From the NCBI GenBank assembly GCA_039545275.1, contig BCHS01000010.1:372001-436000 (forward strand): a stretch of 64,000 nucleotides of DNA. Reading direction: 5' to 3'. The stretch comes from Pseudomicrostroma phylloplanum (taxonomy: Eukaryota; Basidiomycota; Exobasidiomycetes; Microstromatales). Both the position numbers and the translations under genes were made by a program. Below the pieces are notes generated by a model that had not been told where the DNA came from, did not search any database, and saw nothing but the letters and a program-made list of their open reading frames with translations. Below are positions 34,342 to 45,005 of this stretch, in pieces. Numbering within the stretch: position 1 is the stretch's first letter; every line of letters begins with the position of its first letter.

Positions 34342-36117
34342 TCATGCCTCTCCAGTCATCATCTGTCCACTCCAAGCCAGCCAGCCTCCGTAATTCGCCA
34401 CCTCTTCCGATTGCCCCGACATGCTCGAATCCATTCCTGAGGTGGTCACAGGCATACCCCAGTTGTTGCCGAGGGCAGCAGCAGCTGTCACTGATGGCAT
34501 GAAGAAGGTTTGTGCATCGTTGGACCGTTGATCGTATACGATGGTCTCTGCAGAGGTAGGAGCAGTCCATTCGGAACGGGCAGGCGGCTGAAAGTATGCC
34601 GATGACTCTTGCAATCCCTCGTAAGACAAGCGTCCTTCTTCAGCCCTTTGCTGCTGCTGTGCTGCAAAGTGCTGCAGTCTCGACAGGCCCCCGGTAGGGG
34701 AAGGAGGGCACACCTTGAAGTCGAGCTGGTTGTCATTGACTTGCATCTGCTGGAAGGACTGGCCTGTGCTCTCGGTCTTGAAGTCCGTAGCGCAGCGTCC
34801 TGAGCTTGTGCCTCGCTCGTAGATGGAGTCGAATGATGTTGCTGCCGATGAGGATGAGCCAGAGGGGTGGAGCCGGCCACTGACCACCGAGGACAGGCAC
34901 GAGGATGAAGAGCTCGCTCCAGATACAGTCCTTTGTTGAGGCATGTGGCGGATCGGACGCACGCCGAGCCACGCTTGTGCAGGTCGGTGCTCTTCTGCAA
35001 GCTCGTCATCGCTCTCTTCCATCTCAGCATCTCTCGTAGCTGCTGCTGCTCGGCCTCGACGTCGCTCGGCCAGGAGCTTCCTGGCGGCTCTTCTGTCTTG
35101 CTTCTTCCTCTTGAGGGTTGCTCTGGCTTCGCTGACTACCTTGTCCATCCAGTCGCCCACCTTCTCCTTAGATCCCTGCTCGATCCATTCGGTGACCTTC
35201 AAGAACTCATTCTTGCAGAGCTCTGCCAGTTGTGCCTTCGTCAACTCTCGGTCTTTGACGTCATGCGCCTCCACGAGCTCTTCCAGGGAGTCTTCCGTAT
35301 CTTCCCTTTTTACACCTGATCCGGACCAGTCTAGGCTCTTCCCTTGTATAGTGGCCACGATGGCCCGCAGGCGAGTCTTGTCGCTATTGGCAAAACGTCG
35401 AGCCCATGTGGTCCAGCCAGAGCGACGACGAGTGTTTATGAACCAGAGAGTCGCCTGGACAGCAATGCGAGACAGGGGACTGTACGTCAGTCATCAACAA
35501 ACAAAAGTTCGATGGTGCACCCCGTCGCTCGCCTTCTCCTTGCAATTGCCACTCACCTGCTCAGGTCGTAGCTGGCCTTTCCCACTCGTAGCTCCACGAT
35601 TGGTCTCCTCCGCGATGTCCTCTTTGTCTTGGGTGTTTGGGAAGGGGTGCTCGATGTGCTCCAGCATCCATCGCCGCATGATGACCGCGTTGAGACTTTG
35701 TTCGCTGTGCTCAGATGCATCTGGCGCGACCTGTGGCTGACGAAGACTCGCTTGCTGAGAGCTTTCTTGGCCATCGGGCGACTCTCCCGACGTCGTGCCA
35801 GCAGTGATACGGCTCTGCTGCTTTCGCAATAATAGCCCAACATTGCCCGTGACATCGCTGATACCTTGCGAGAGGCTCTGTTCTTGTTCGAAGAAGAAGC
35901 CAGCTATGACCTGAATGGCCTGTACAGTCTGTGCCACCTGAATCCAGCATGCGACGTCGTTCGGCTTCTCGGCTCTTGTCTGGCTCAATTGAAGGCCTAT
36001 GGACTGGTATCTGTAGAGGATCTCCTTGAGCCGTGATTCGTTGTTATCACGTCCAAGTGCTGATGAGAGGTCAGTCTCGATTTCAAGCAGCTGAGCGAGA
36101 GCGGATAATGGGGTCAT
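34342..36117 (-). CDS. bE: Mating-type homeodomain transcription factor bE (HD1 class)
   Basis: Two exons on the minus strand, 36117-35557 and 35454-34342, giving 557 aa. The open frame reaches 36219, but only from a GTG, so the ATG at 36117 is used. The N-terminal 145 residues are the expected variable dimerisation region. The homeodomain spans about 146-205: RRWMLEHIEHPFPN near 148, then after the intron ATLWFINTRRRSGW. The WFxNxRRRSGW core and HPFP segment match smut bE proteins. A basic cluster LKRKKQDRRAARKLLAERR at about 301-319 is a probable nuclear signal. The C-terminal half is Ser/Gln-rich. Known role: bE pairs with a bW from a different allele to form the regulator of the dikaryotic, filamentous stage. 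It is divergently transcribed from bW. Confidence 0.93.
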
Positions 36118-36354
36118 CACTGATGAACGAGTCACAGAGGGCTGAATTGGTGGTTGTCGGGTGGTGTTATGGAAAGGGGAGCAACCTGCCTTCGGCTTGT
36201 CGATGAGGGTCTGACACACGCCCTAGCGACACGCGCAAGCGGGACAAAGGGGAAGGCGCGCGCCACAAAGAGGTGCCATGGCGGAGGGGTCGCGGCCCGG
36301 CACTCACACTCCTGTCTTCCATACCGTCGACTCAACCACTGACTCAACTTCAAC
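36118..36354. promoter_or_regulatory. Shared divergent promoter of bE and bW
   Basis: The two start codons are only 237 bp apart and point away from each other, the classic head-to-head arrangement of the smut b locus. No TATA box was obvious. Any pheromone-response elements bound by a Prf1-type HMG protein (ACAAAGGG in Ustilago) should lie here: the plus strand has GACAAAGGGG at about 36242, which contains that 8-mer core exactly. Regulation by a Prf1 homologue is therefore plausible but inferred. Confidence 0.7.
36241..36250 (+). promoter_or_regulatory. Candidate pheromone response element
   Basis: GGGACAAAGGGGAAGG around 36240-36255 contains ACAAAGGG, the Ustilago Prf1-binding consensus. 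It sits about midway between the bE and bW start codons. The match is seen in the sequence; function is inferred from its place and the known smut pathway. An 8-mer match can occur by chance. Confidence 0.5.
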
Positions 36355-38572
36355 ATGTCGCACCTCAGCCTACTGCAAAGGCACGTATCCTCCTGCGAGA
36401 ATATCCTGACTGTGTTGTCAAGGGGAGGCATCTTCCCTACACACGGCGAGATACCTGTCCCTCCTGGATCCGCGCCTTCCTTACCCGAACAAGACACCTT
36501 CGTGTCTGAGCTTCGAGAACAATTACTCTCCAGATCTCTGGGAGAGTCCCTAATCGAGGGCATTTGTGGTCTGTATCAGTCTCGATGCAAATCCTGGAGG
36601 GACCTGGATCAAGCTGAGTGGAGCAAGACCTATACAAGACTGGTGGGCCTCGAGGGGAAGGCAATCACATTATATCTCCTGCAGAAGGCATACATAGCCA
36701 ACTTCACTCGCGGAGTGCACTCCATACGGAGCGACATTCTGCGTCTCATTGATCAGCGCATAGAGTCGTACCGTGCAGAGAGCGCTGCAGCCGCTTCTAC
36801 ATCGTCAAGCGACCAATTCTCGGACACCGACGACGACAATGTGCGGGGCCACGGAGCTGAAGCTGTTGCAATCTTGGAAGCAGCCTATGCCTATACGACG
36901 AACATCACGCAAGCCGAAAAAAGACGGCTCGCACAAGCAACAGGCCTCGAACCACGCCAAGTAGTCATCTGGTAAGTGCACTGTCCCGCCTAGCCCGGTG
37001 GTCGGTTGCGTTCTCACGTACCGACTGACACTTTCATTGACGTCGTCCTCCCCGATGCGTAGGTTCCAGAATCGTCGCAATCGAAAGACCAAATCCAGGC
37101 TCGAAGGTGCTGATCCCGGCGCCGAGAAGAAGCCAGCGTCGCCGTCAGCCGAGTCGGCTCGCAAACGGAAAGTGTCTTGCAATGATACCGCAGGTCCGCG
37201 TCGACCAACCACCTTTGTCACGCCAGAGAAGAAAGTTCGCCTGCATGACACGCCTCCACCGTCCATTGATCGACGCCTGTTGTCCAGTAGCTCAACTGCG
37301 TCACTGGGCTCTTCTGTCGACAGTAGGGCCGACTCCCTACTCAGCGGTTGGGTCGGATCTGAACGCTGCGGAAAGCAACGTACGGCATCCTCAGAAAGCG
37401 CTGCTACCTCGGACACCAGTCCATCAGTCTGCAGCAGTTTTGGTTGGACGCCAGCGGCCGACGACTGTATCACATCCATCAGCCTTGATGCTCGACAAGC
37501 TTCGCAAGTACCGGGATACAGTTACATGCGATCTGCATCAGCGAGCTCTGAGCAGGAGCAAGCTTTCGCCCAACACATCCTTGCCTCACCTGCTTCATAC
37601 GCTCGTCGCCAGCCTCCTCCGGCCGAAATGGCTCACATCTTCGACGACGGACAACAACCGCTCTCATCGTCCGGCACCTGGAGAGCATCAGCCAGCAACC
37701 TCCTCTTCTCGGAAGACTCCGATGTCCCTCGCCTAGACTTCGACGATCTGGGACTTAGTCTTGCCGACTTTGGAAAGGAAGTATCGCTACCCTTCCTCTT
37801 TGCCGCCCCTCCGCCTGCTGGTAGTGCACAACTGTGGCAGCGTGGTCCTACGGTCGGCGATGGGCCCTCTGTGCTGCTGCGCAACCAAGATCCATTTGCT
37901 GCGACGTCTACAAGTGCTCCTCACGGAATGCCTGTGCACGGCCAAGCAGCCACGAGACCTCATCATGTCACAGACGTCGCCGAGACCCTCAACGAGGGCG
38001 ACTTCAATCTGTTCGCTGCTCTGGCTTCTCTTCCTACATTCCAAGGCATGTCGCCAGAGGCAATCGTTCAATTCGCGGCTAGTGGCGGACAAGACCTCTC
38101 CTTCGAAGCAGGGCAGCAGAGTCGAAATGCTGCATCGCCGTCAATGTTTGGCTCTTCCTCCTCCAGTTCTTCCACACCTCGGGAGAAAGAAGTGGTCACG
38201 CCGCCCTCGAAGGCTACCGACGCCATGTCACCGGAGGACTTCGCCTTCACCTTCGACTTTGCCGAGCTCGGACTTGACAAAACATTTGCGGAGATCAGGC
38301 AATCGTATCGCGTTGCGGAAGAAGAAGCGAAGATGTACAACATCAGCGAAATGGAAGACGAGGGATGCGGAGGCGCATCGTCCGGCTGGGAGACAGGACC
38401 GGAGGAGACGCAAGGTCAGCAAGTCAAGAGATTCTCTTCCAGCACCATTGTACCTGAATCCCCCGCAGCTTCGGGGCTTGCAAGCGGTCCTTGGGCCATT
38501 CCTGCTAGACATGCGAATCTGCATGTGCAGCGGGGTGCCAGGCAGGCTGGAGGGAGGGTCTTTGCGAGCTGA
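36355..38572 (+). CDS. bW: Mating-type homeodomain transcription factor bW (HD2 class)
   Basis: Two exons, 36355-36971 and 37063-38572, giving 708 aa. Start ATG is in CAACATGTCG. The N-terminal 160 residues form the variable region. The homeodomain spans about 165-218: AVAILEAAYAYTTNITQAEK, RRLAQATGLEPRQVVIW and FQNRRNRKTKSR. This is the canonical 60-residue HD2 type with WFQNRR. The intron splits the codon for Trp206 in the recognition helix. Basic stretches after it (ARKRKVS, PEKKVRL) may be nuclear signals. The long C-terminal region is Ser/Pro-rich with acidic patches, typical of the constant region of bW. Known role: with bE of another allele it forms the active heterodimer controlling sexual and pathogenic development in smuts. 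Confidence 0.93.
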
Positions 38573-39693
38573 GCCCCGGTACGATTTCCTTCATTTCCAC
38601 TTTCAGGTCTGTACTTGCCCGTGTCTGCTTCCGGTCTCTCCCGTTCTCGCCTCATGTATCTGCTTGCTTCACCAATACCCAATTTGACGCTCTCAGACCC
38701 GGCTCAGGATCCTTGTTGTGCTGTGTGTCGTGTTACATCTCTCGCCGTACTATCAGTGAGGCCATTGTTTCCCTTGTCGCTCAATGCCGAGAGGCTTTCG
38801 AAGTCTCGGGTCGGTCACTCGCCCGGCAGAGCGGCACGGCTAACCAAGGGTAGAGTGTACACCATGGAAGGACCGTGCCGACGCCGACGAGGTCCCTGCG
38901 GCCTCGGAGTAGCTGGCTCTCAAATTTAGTGCTACCACCAGTGACCCGGCAGGCGCGGCTGTGGACGAAGATGTTCGTGGCGGCAGCGGCAGTCAGTGCG
39001 TTGGCATGGCATGAGGTTGCTATTTCCATCTCCCTCGGTTCCTCAGCGCGGAGCGATCGTAGCTCGGCAGCTCGAGTCGGCTGTCAGCGGGGTGCAAGTG
39101 ATCGCATGGGCATTGCAGAGAAGATTCTTCGTATGGAGGGTACATCTGCCAGGCGCACTGCAGTGTTTGTTCGCTCATCGGCGCGGCGATCACGGCGAGC
39201 GAGGCGCAGGCGTGTGTGCAGCAACTCAAGCGAGCAGGTGATGCGACGCGAGTGTCGGCAGCATCGCCTCAAACGCAGCCACGCATGACGGAAGCAGGAC
39301 ACTGCTCCAGTGCCTACGTGATGTGTTACTTACCCCTGAAGCACTCTTTCGCGAGGCAACCCCTGGACCTCCTTCGCCGCCTGCCTCACTGCCAGCCTCA
39401 CCTTGCTGCCCACGCCTTCCCTTTTCCTTGGTCACGGCTCCCTACCGCCTCGTCACGCTTCCCTCCGTCCGGGTCGTTCATCATCCTCGTCTCTTCCTCT
39501 CTCAGTCTCTCTCTCAAGTCTCTCACTCTAGATTTCCCGCACCAGTCGTAGTCTTCTTCTCTGGAGAGGAAGGAACGCGACACCTGTCTCTTCATTCCCA
39601 CTCACGACCTCCTCGAATACCTCACCCTCTATCAAATCTCTTTCAAGTCTTTCCATCGCATAGAAGCCCCAGCATAAATATACACAGCCTCCA
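38573..39693. other. Intergenic region between bW and the wall-sensor gene
   Basis: About 1.1 kb. The left part is the bW 3' UTR; the right part is strongly pyrimidine-rich (39300-39690, CTCT runs) and is the probable promoter and leader of the next gene. AAATATA at 39675 lies too near the ATG at 39694 to be a TATA box. An open frame at 38875-39288 is Arg/Ser-rich and not supported. No pheromone-precursor-like short frame with a C-terminal CAAX box was recognised. Confidence 0.45.
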
Positions 39694-41364
39694 ATGAGGC
39701 TCCCTTCCCTTCCCGTCGTTTTCCTCGCGCTCTCGGCAGCCTCACAAGTCTCGGCTAAGAGCCCACGCGATGTTGTCGATGCAAATGGTCTCGCACGTCG
39801 CGCCGTTGCTGGCTCGATGAACCAGAAGGGGTTCGAGGTACGAAGGAGATCGCTCAGGCAGCATCACGATCTGATCAGCAAGCGCGCAGATGAAGAGGAT
39901 GATGATGTCGCGGCGGACAGCAGCGATTCCTCTGCTAGTGAAAGTAGTACCTCTAAACGGTCCTCGACTAGTACTAGACGGTCTACCAGTACTAGGCGGA
40001 CAAGAACAAGAACATCCTCTTCCACTTCGGCTTCTGCCGAGTCAACTACATCAGCCGATGACAGTGAAGCAGAAAGCAGCAGCAGTGCAACTAGGACTTC
40101 GAAGAGCAGCAAAAGCAGCAGTGCAAGCAGCAGTAGAAGTAGCAGCAGCAGCGCAGCGAGCAGCAGCACAGCGTCCCTCTCGTCTGTGACACAAGCTGCC
40201 GCCAGCTCTTCTCGAGCCGCTGCCAAGCTGGCTTCAGCCTCGAGCGCTTCAGCAGCGAGCCTCTCCTCAGCCTCTGCCGCGTCTGCTTCATCGCTTTCCC
40301 TTGCCAGCGTCTCGTCTGTCGCAGCGGCCAACGCCTCTTCCTCACTGGCCGAAGCATCCTCTGCTGCTTCTGCAGCTTCCGCTTCTGCAGCTTCCGTCGC
40401 ATCAGCATCCTCCGCATCGGTAGCCTCAGTGGAGTCGGTAGCTTCAGCATCATCCGCTGCTTCTGCTGCTTCAGCATCTGCAGTCGCCTCAGCCACCTCA
40501 GCTGTTGCCGCCGCCGCTACCTCCGCAAGCGCCCAGGACGCCGCTGCCGAAAGCGCCGCTGCAGCCTCAAGCACGGAGTTCCTCATCACCACCAGTGTTG
40601 ACGGAGGCTACACTGTCATCACCTCGTATCAGACCGTGGCGGCGACTGGCAGCGTGACGACGAATTCGCTCAAGGCAGCATCAGGCAGTTCGTCAGACTC
40701 CAGTCTGAGCAAGGGAGCCATCGTCGCCATTGCCGTCTCTTTGGGATCCATCATGCTCATCGCTGTCATCTTCACCATCATCCGCAAGCGTCGACAAGCA
40801 CTGTCCCGGGCCATCCGTCCTCTCAGCTTCGACCCTACCCCCAACTATGGGACTCGGGGCGACACACACTCTACGCATCGCGACATGACTCGTACCTCCC
40901 AGGAGAGCTGGCTCGGCGGCCGGCCGATGAGCGGCGTCTCTGAGCGCGACGCCGATGTCTTGCCGCCGATGACGGAGACGAGCCACGGGAACCGAGTCTT
41001 GAGCGATGGCTACTATGGCGGCTTCAATGCTGCTGCTCAGCATGGCTACCCCGCACAGGAAGACTACCCTGGTGCCGGTGCTGGCTACGCGCACTACGAT
41101 GGATCGAATCATGCAGCTTACCAGACTTCGTCCTCTCACGGTTACGGCGCACACGCCTATTCTCAGGCTGTGGGGACCGAAACGACGGGCTACGCCGATT
41201 TGCAGCGTGGTCCATCCAGTAGTAGCGGTCACTCGCATGGCTCGCATGGCGGGCGAGCCTACGGACTGGCGTATGACGGACAAGATCGTCCTGAAGATGA
41301 TCCCTTCCAGTACCCATCGAGCTCTAGCAGAGATGCGATCGGCACAACAAGATGGTCTGGATGA
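39694..41364 (+). CDS. Ser/Ala-rich single-pass cell-surface protein (Wsc/Mid2-like sensor architecture)
   Basis: Single exon, 556 aa. Signal peptide at 1-21 (LPVVFLALSAASQVSA). The ectodomain has dibasic sites near 34 and 63 (ARRAV, SKRAD), then more than 200 residues of Ser, Ala and Thr, the kind of stretch that is heavily O-mannosylated. A short ordered segment SVDGGYTVITSYQTVAAT precedes one transmembrane helix at about 341-363 (GAIVAIAVSLGSIMLIAVIF), then RKRRQ and a cytosolic tail rich in Tyr, Gly, His and Ser. There is no cysteine-rich WSC domain, so it resembles Mid2/Mtl1 sensors in layout only. A role in sensing wall stress is inferred from architecture. Confidence 0.8.
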   Translation: MRLPSLPVVFLALSAASQVSAKSPRDVVDANGLARRAVAGSMNQKGFEVRRRSLRQHHDLISKRADEEDDDVAADSSDSSASESSTSKRSSTSTRRSTSTRRTRTRTSSSTSASAESTTSADDSEAESSSSATRTSKSSKSSSASSSRSSSSSAASSSTASLSSVTQAAASSSRAAAKLASASSASAASLSSASAASASSLSLASVSSVAAANASSSLAEASSAASAASASAASVASASSASVASVESVASASSAASAASASAVASATSAVAAAATSASAQDAAAESAAAASSTEFLITTSVDGGYTVITSYQTVAATGSVTTNSLKAASGSSSDSSLSKGAIVAIAVSLGSIMLIAVIFTIIRKRRQALSRAIRPLSFDPTPNYGTRGDTHSTHRDMTRTSQESWLGGRPMSGVSERDADVLPPMTETSHGNRVLSDGYYGGFNAAAQHGYPAQEDYPGAGAGYAHYDGSNHAAYQTSSSHGYGAHAYSQAVGTETTGYADLQRGPSSSSGHSHGSHGGRAYGLAYDGQDRPEDDPFQYPSSSSRDAIGTTRWSG

Positions 41365-42234
41365 CGACCAAGATGACCAAGGGCGCAAGAGAGTTGACCG
41401 GTGACCGTAGTATAGGGAGAGAGTGATTAGCGCAGCAGCTTCGAGCTCGTTTGCAGCACCACCTCAGCCCCCGTACACAGCGCAGCAGCTTCGAGCGAAG
41501 CCAGCTTGCAGCACCACCGCAGCTCCCGCCCTACCCTTCTGACGCAGACGTCATGCTCCATTACATAGCCACCTGCAGCCGCCTGTACCTTTTACCTGCG
41601 CCATTGACTGGCGTCGCTTCGTCTTCACTTGTCGGCTCTACCGTCTCTCCACTGGTGGGAGAGCGTAAGAACTGAAGCCGAGTTGTATCTCGCATTGTGC
41701 ATACCCCTTTTATTCTTCGTCTTTCATGCCTTCGTGTCCGCAGGCAGTCGACAATGGAATCGTTCTACTTCATCACGTTCATCATCTGTCAGAGACTGAG
41801 TTGCCTCTCCCGGGTGATTTACTAATCGAGGTTGGTCGTGACGGGCAGTAGCCTCTCCGTCTCCTTCTGGTCGTCGGAGCGGAACAGCTCGGGGCAGGCG
41901 CCCAGGGCTGAGGTAACTGCGCGCGGCGATCGGAGGCACGGGCGGGCGGCTTTGCAATCGACGCAAGGCGAGCGAGCCAGCCTTGGCTGACAGGCGAGTT
42001 CTGATCCACCCGCCCGCCTGCCGTCTAAGCTGGAGCTCCATTGATCCGATCTCACCTCACCTAACCTCATCTACCTCATCTCGACACCTCCCCTTCGAGC
42101 GCCGACCTATACGACTCCTCCTTACCGCCACCACCTACACTACTTGCGACTCTACGCTCGAGTCGACTGCGAACGTTCTCATAGCCTAGTGTCATCAGCA
42201 AGTCTTCTCTAGGAGGACAGAACTACCGCCCAAG
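41365..42234. other. Intergenic region upstream of NDUFV1
   Basis: These 870 bp contain the sensor gene 3' UTR, an imperfect direct repeat (listed separately) and a CT/CA-rich segment at 42040-42230 that is probably the NDUFV1 promoter and leader. No gene is supported. The minus-strand frame 41724-42041 is Arg/Pro-rich and lacks splice or start support. Confidence 0.45.
41431..41527 (+). repeat. Imperfect direct repeat of about 45 bp
   Basis: CGCAGCAGCTTCGAG at 41431 recurs at 41481, and each copy is followed by a GCAGCACCACC block and a CCCCCG or CTCCCG end. The two units span about 41431-41472 and 41481-41527. They lie just downstream of the wall-sensor gene. Confidence 0.75.
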
Positions 42235-44157
42235 ATGCAACGCGCATGTGAGTACACCTTCTAGGCTCTCCCCGCCCGCCTGCACTCGGTATACTCATCC
42301 CATTTCACCCTCACATCGCCTTCCCAGCCATGATCGCCCGCCGCTCGCTGGCCTCGACCGCTTCCACCTCATCCTCGCCCGCCGTCTCGACCGTTGCGAG
42401 GAGAAGCTTCGCCACTGTTCAGGACCCACCCAAGAAGACCCATGGTGGATTGAAGGACCAGGACAGGATCTTCCAGAATGCGTACATGAGGCATGACCAT
42501 CTGCTCAAGGGAGCTATGGTGAGTAGGCGCACGAGGAGGCGATGTGGCCGACCAGATCCCAGACGGGGAGGGCGTGTTTCTGACCTATCCGCTTTGCTCC
42601 TCCCCGCATTGCTCTGCTAGGCACGAGGAGACTGGCACAAGACCAAGGAGATCCTCCTCAAGGGTCACGACTGGATTATTGCTCAGATGAAGGCGTCGGG
42701 TATGCGAGGACGTGGTGGCGCCGGTTTCCCCTCTGGTCTCAAGTGGTCGTTCATGCTCAAGCCCGGATGGGAGAAGGACCCCCGCCCCCGCTACCTCGTG
42801 GTCAATGCCGACGAGGGAGAGCCAGGAACCTGCAAGGACCGAGAGATCATGCGTGGTGACCCGCACAAGCTCATCGAGGGATGTCTCGTTGCCGGCCGAG
42901 CCATGGGGGCCAATGCTGCGTACATCTACGTCCGTGGAGAGTTCTACCTCGAGGCTGCCCACCTGCAGGCTGCCATCAAGGAGGCCTACAAGGCTGGTCT
43001 GATTGGAAAGAACGCCTGTGGATCCGGCTACGACTTTGACGTCTACGTTCACAAGGGAGCTGGAGCCTACATCTGTGGAGAGGAGACCGCCTTGATTGAG
43101 TCTCTCGAGGGCAAGCAGGGCAAGCCTAGGCTGAAGCCCCCCTTCCCTGCCGACCTGGGAGTCTTTGGATGCCCCACCACCGTAGCCAACGTCGAGACTG
43201 TCGCCGCTGCCCCGACCATCATGCGTCGTGGACCCGAGTGGTTCGCTTCATTCGGAAGGGACAAGAACCAGGGAACCAAGCTCTTTGCCATTTCCGGTCA
43301 CGTCAACCACCCCTGTGTCGTCGAGGAGGAGATGGGTATCCCGCTCAAGGAGCTCATTGAGCGACACTGTGGTGGCGTTCGAGGTGGATGGGACAACTTG
43401 CTGGGTATCGTCCCTGGTGGATCGTCCGTCCCTATCCTGCCCGCCAACAAGTGCGGTGACGTGCTGATGGACTTTGACTCGCTCAAGGACGCCCAGTCTT
43501 CCCTCGGCACAGGAGCCGTCATCGTCATGGACAAGTCCACCGACGTCGTCTCTGCCATTGCCCGATTCGCAAAATTCTACAAGCACGAGTCGTGCGGTCA
43601 GTGCACACCTTGTCGTGAGGGTACCACCTGGGTGGCAAACATGATGGAGCGATTCTCTCAGGGTAGGGGTAACCTCAGGGAGATTGACATGTTGCAGGAG
43701 CTGACAAAGGAGATGGAGGGACACACGATTTGTGCTCTTGCTGATGGTGAGTCGCAGTAGTGAGGAATGCGCTGATGCTCGCGCGCCGTACTGACTCTGC
43801 CCATTCCAATCTTCTCCCAACCCTATTCCAACCTCACTTACCTTCACTTCTACTTTCATTCCTCACTTGAATTTGCTCTTTCCGCCTCTAAAAACTTCAA
43901 AACGCTCTCCTGGGCTCAATTCTGGTCCGTTTTGGCTGAAAATTGCAGCCGCGGCATGGCCAGTTCAAGGGCTCCTTCGCCACTTCAGGCCGGAGGTCGA
44001 AGCCCGTCTCCAGGCGTTCCAAGACAAGAATGGCCCTGTTCTCTACGGAGGACAGCTGGCAAACGAGTGGCCAGAGGGAATGGCAAGGCCGAGCAATCTG
44101 GCAGCTCCTCATCCAGCTGAGAGGCTACCAAACCCGCATGCTAGCGGAAATGTCTAG
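42235..44157 (+). CDS. NDUFV1: NADH:ubiquinone oxidoreductase 51-kDa flavoprotein subunit (complex I)
   Basis: Four exons: 42235-42247, 42328-42518, 42621-43746, 43949-44157, giving 512 aa. The first exon codes for only four residues plus one base. A mitochondrial presequence ([20 protein letters not shown]) leads into the mature protein. FMN site: [17 protein letters not shown] site: [16 protein letters not shown]. The N3 iron-sulphur cluster ligands are Cys393, Cys396 and Cys399 in CGQCTPC plus Cys439 in HTIC. Known role: accepts electrons from NADH in the matrix arm of complex I. Length equals Neurospora and human homologues plus presequence. Donors are GTGAGT throughout. The last intron (203 bp) is the longest of the gene. 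Confidence 0.97.
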
Positions 44158-45005
44158 AGAGGAGGAGGAGACGCCAGCCTACGAGTCTGCATCTGCCATC
44201 TAGCCTCTGGATCTCGAGCATCGTCTGCTGTCCTGTAGTCAGCGTTGATCTTGTTTTCTCGAATACTATTGATCTTTCCTGTTCACTCCTTCATCGGACG
44301 TCTTGAGGCGGGGGGGTAAGGCATGTACCGTTGCCAGATGTTCCTTCACCCGCCGCCGTTACTGACACCCCTCGCTAAGCACCCATTTTCAGGTCAACCT
44401 CTCGGTGATTGAGCTCTTTGCTAGCAGCCACTTCAAGCGATGATTCACCTTGGTCTTTGGCCATCGCACACGTTCTCGAGGACCCCTTCGCAGAGAAGCG
44501 AAGTCGCGAGCCCCGTATCGCGTATCCCGCGTGACGCGTCCCTTGCAACTCTGTTCGTCACACACTTTACACCCGCCATTGCTTCAGGGCGGCAAATCAT
44601 TGGTGACGAATCCTCTCCTCCCTTGCCTTCTCCCACCTTCGGTGAAATCAGACTTCCCATCCCATCCCTCTCTCACCTCTTCCACCTCAGCCTCCTGCTC
44701 AGTCCACCCACTTACTCACACCACCGCCCACACCCACATATTCACCCACTACCCACTGTCGTCTACCTCCCAAATGATCTTCCCCTACTATAGACGACGC
44801 TGCGTCTGCTGCAGTCGATACCTCGCAGTGAGTCGCTGACGCTGAGATCAAGGATCCTGCTAGCTCAAGATACTCACCTTCTCCATGCTCTGCTGCTCAG
44901 CACACAAACGATTACTGAGCATCACCTCAGAAAGTGCTCAAAAAGCATCAAGACTGATCCATTCACCGTGCTCTCAAGACTATTGAGATAACACCCGGCT
45001 TTTTC
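44158..45005. other. NDUFV1 3' region and leader of the small orphan gene
   Basis: The right half is CT/CA-rich and holds a likely leader intron (44828-44900: GTGAGTCGCT donor, CTGCTCAG acceptor) upstream of the start codon at 45006. A GGGGGGG run lies near 44310. No other gene is seen. Confidence 0.45.

Noticed and set aside
33932..34570. 213-residue upstream extension of ADE5,7
   Set aside because: It runs into the 3' end of bE and through a leader intron; homology starts right after the ATG at 33931.
36118..36219. 34-residue upstream extension of bE
   Set aside because: It begins with GTG, and the first ATG is at 36117; the segment belongs to the shared promoter.
36355..38572. Linked pheromone or pheromone-receptor gene beside bE/bW
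   Set aside because: No seven-helix Ste3-like frame or short CAAX-ending precursor was recognised in the window; the only multi-pass proteins are a TMEM115-like protein, a sugar transporter, the synthetase, the channel and the partial protein at the left edge.
39864..40592. 242-codon minus-strand open frame opposite the wall-sensor gene
   Set aside because: It is a by-product of biased Ser/Ala codons on the plus strand: almost only Ala, Glu, Leu and Asp, with no splice or start support.
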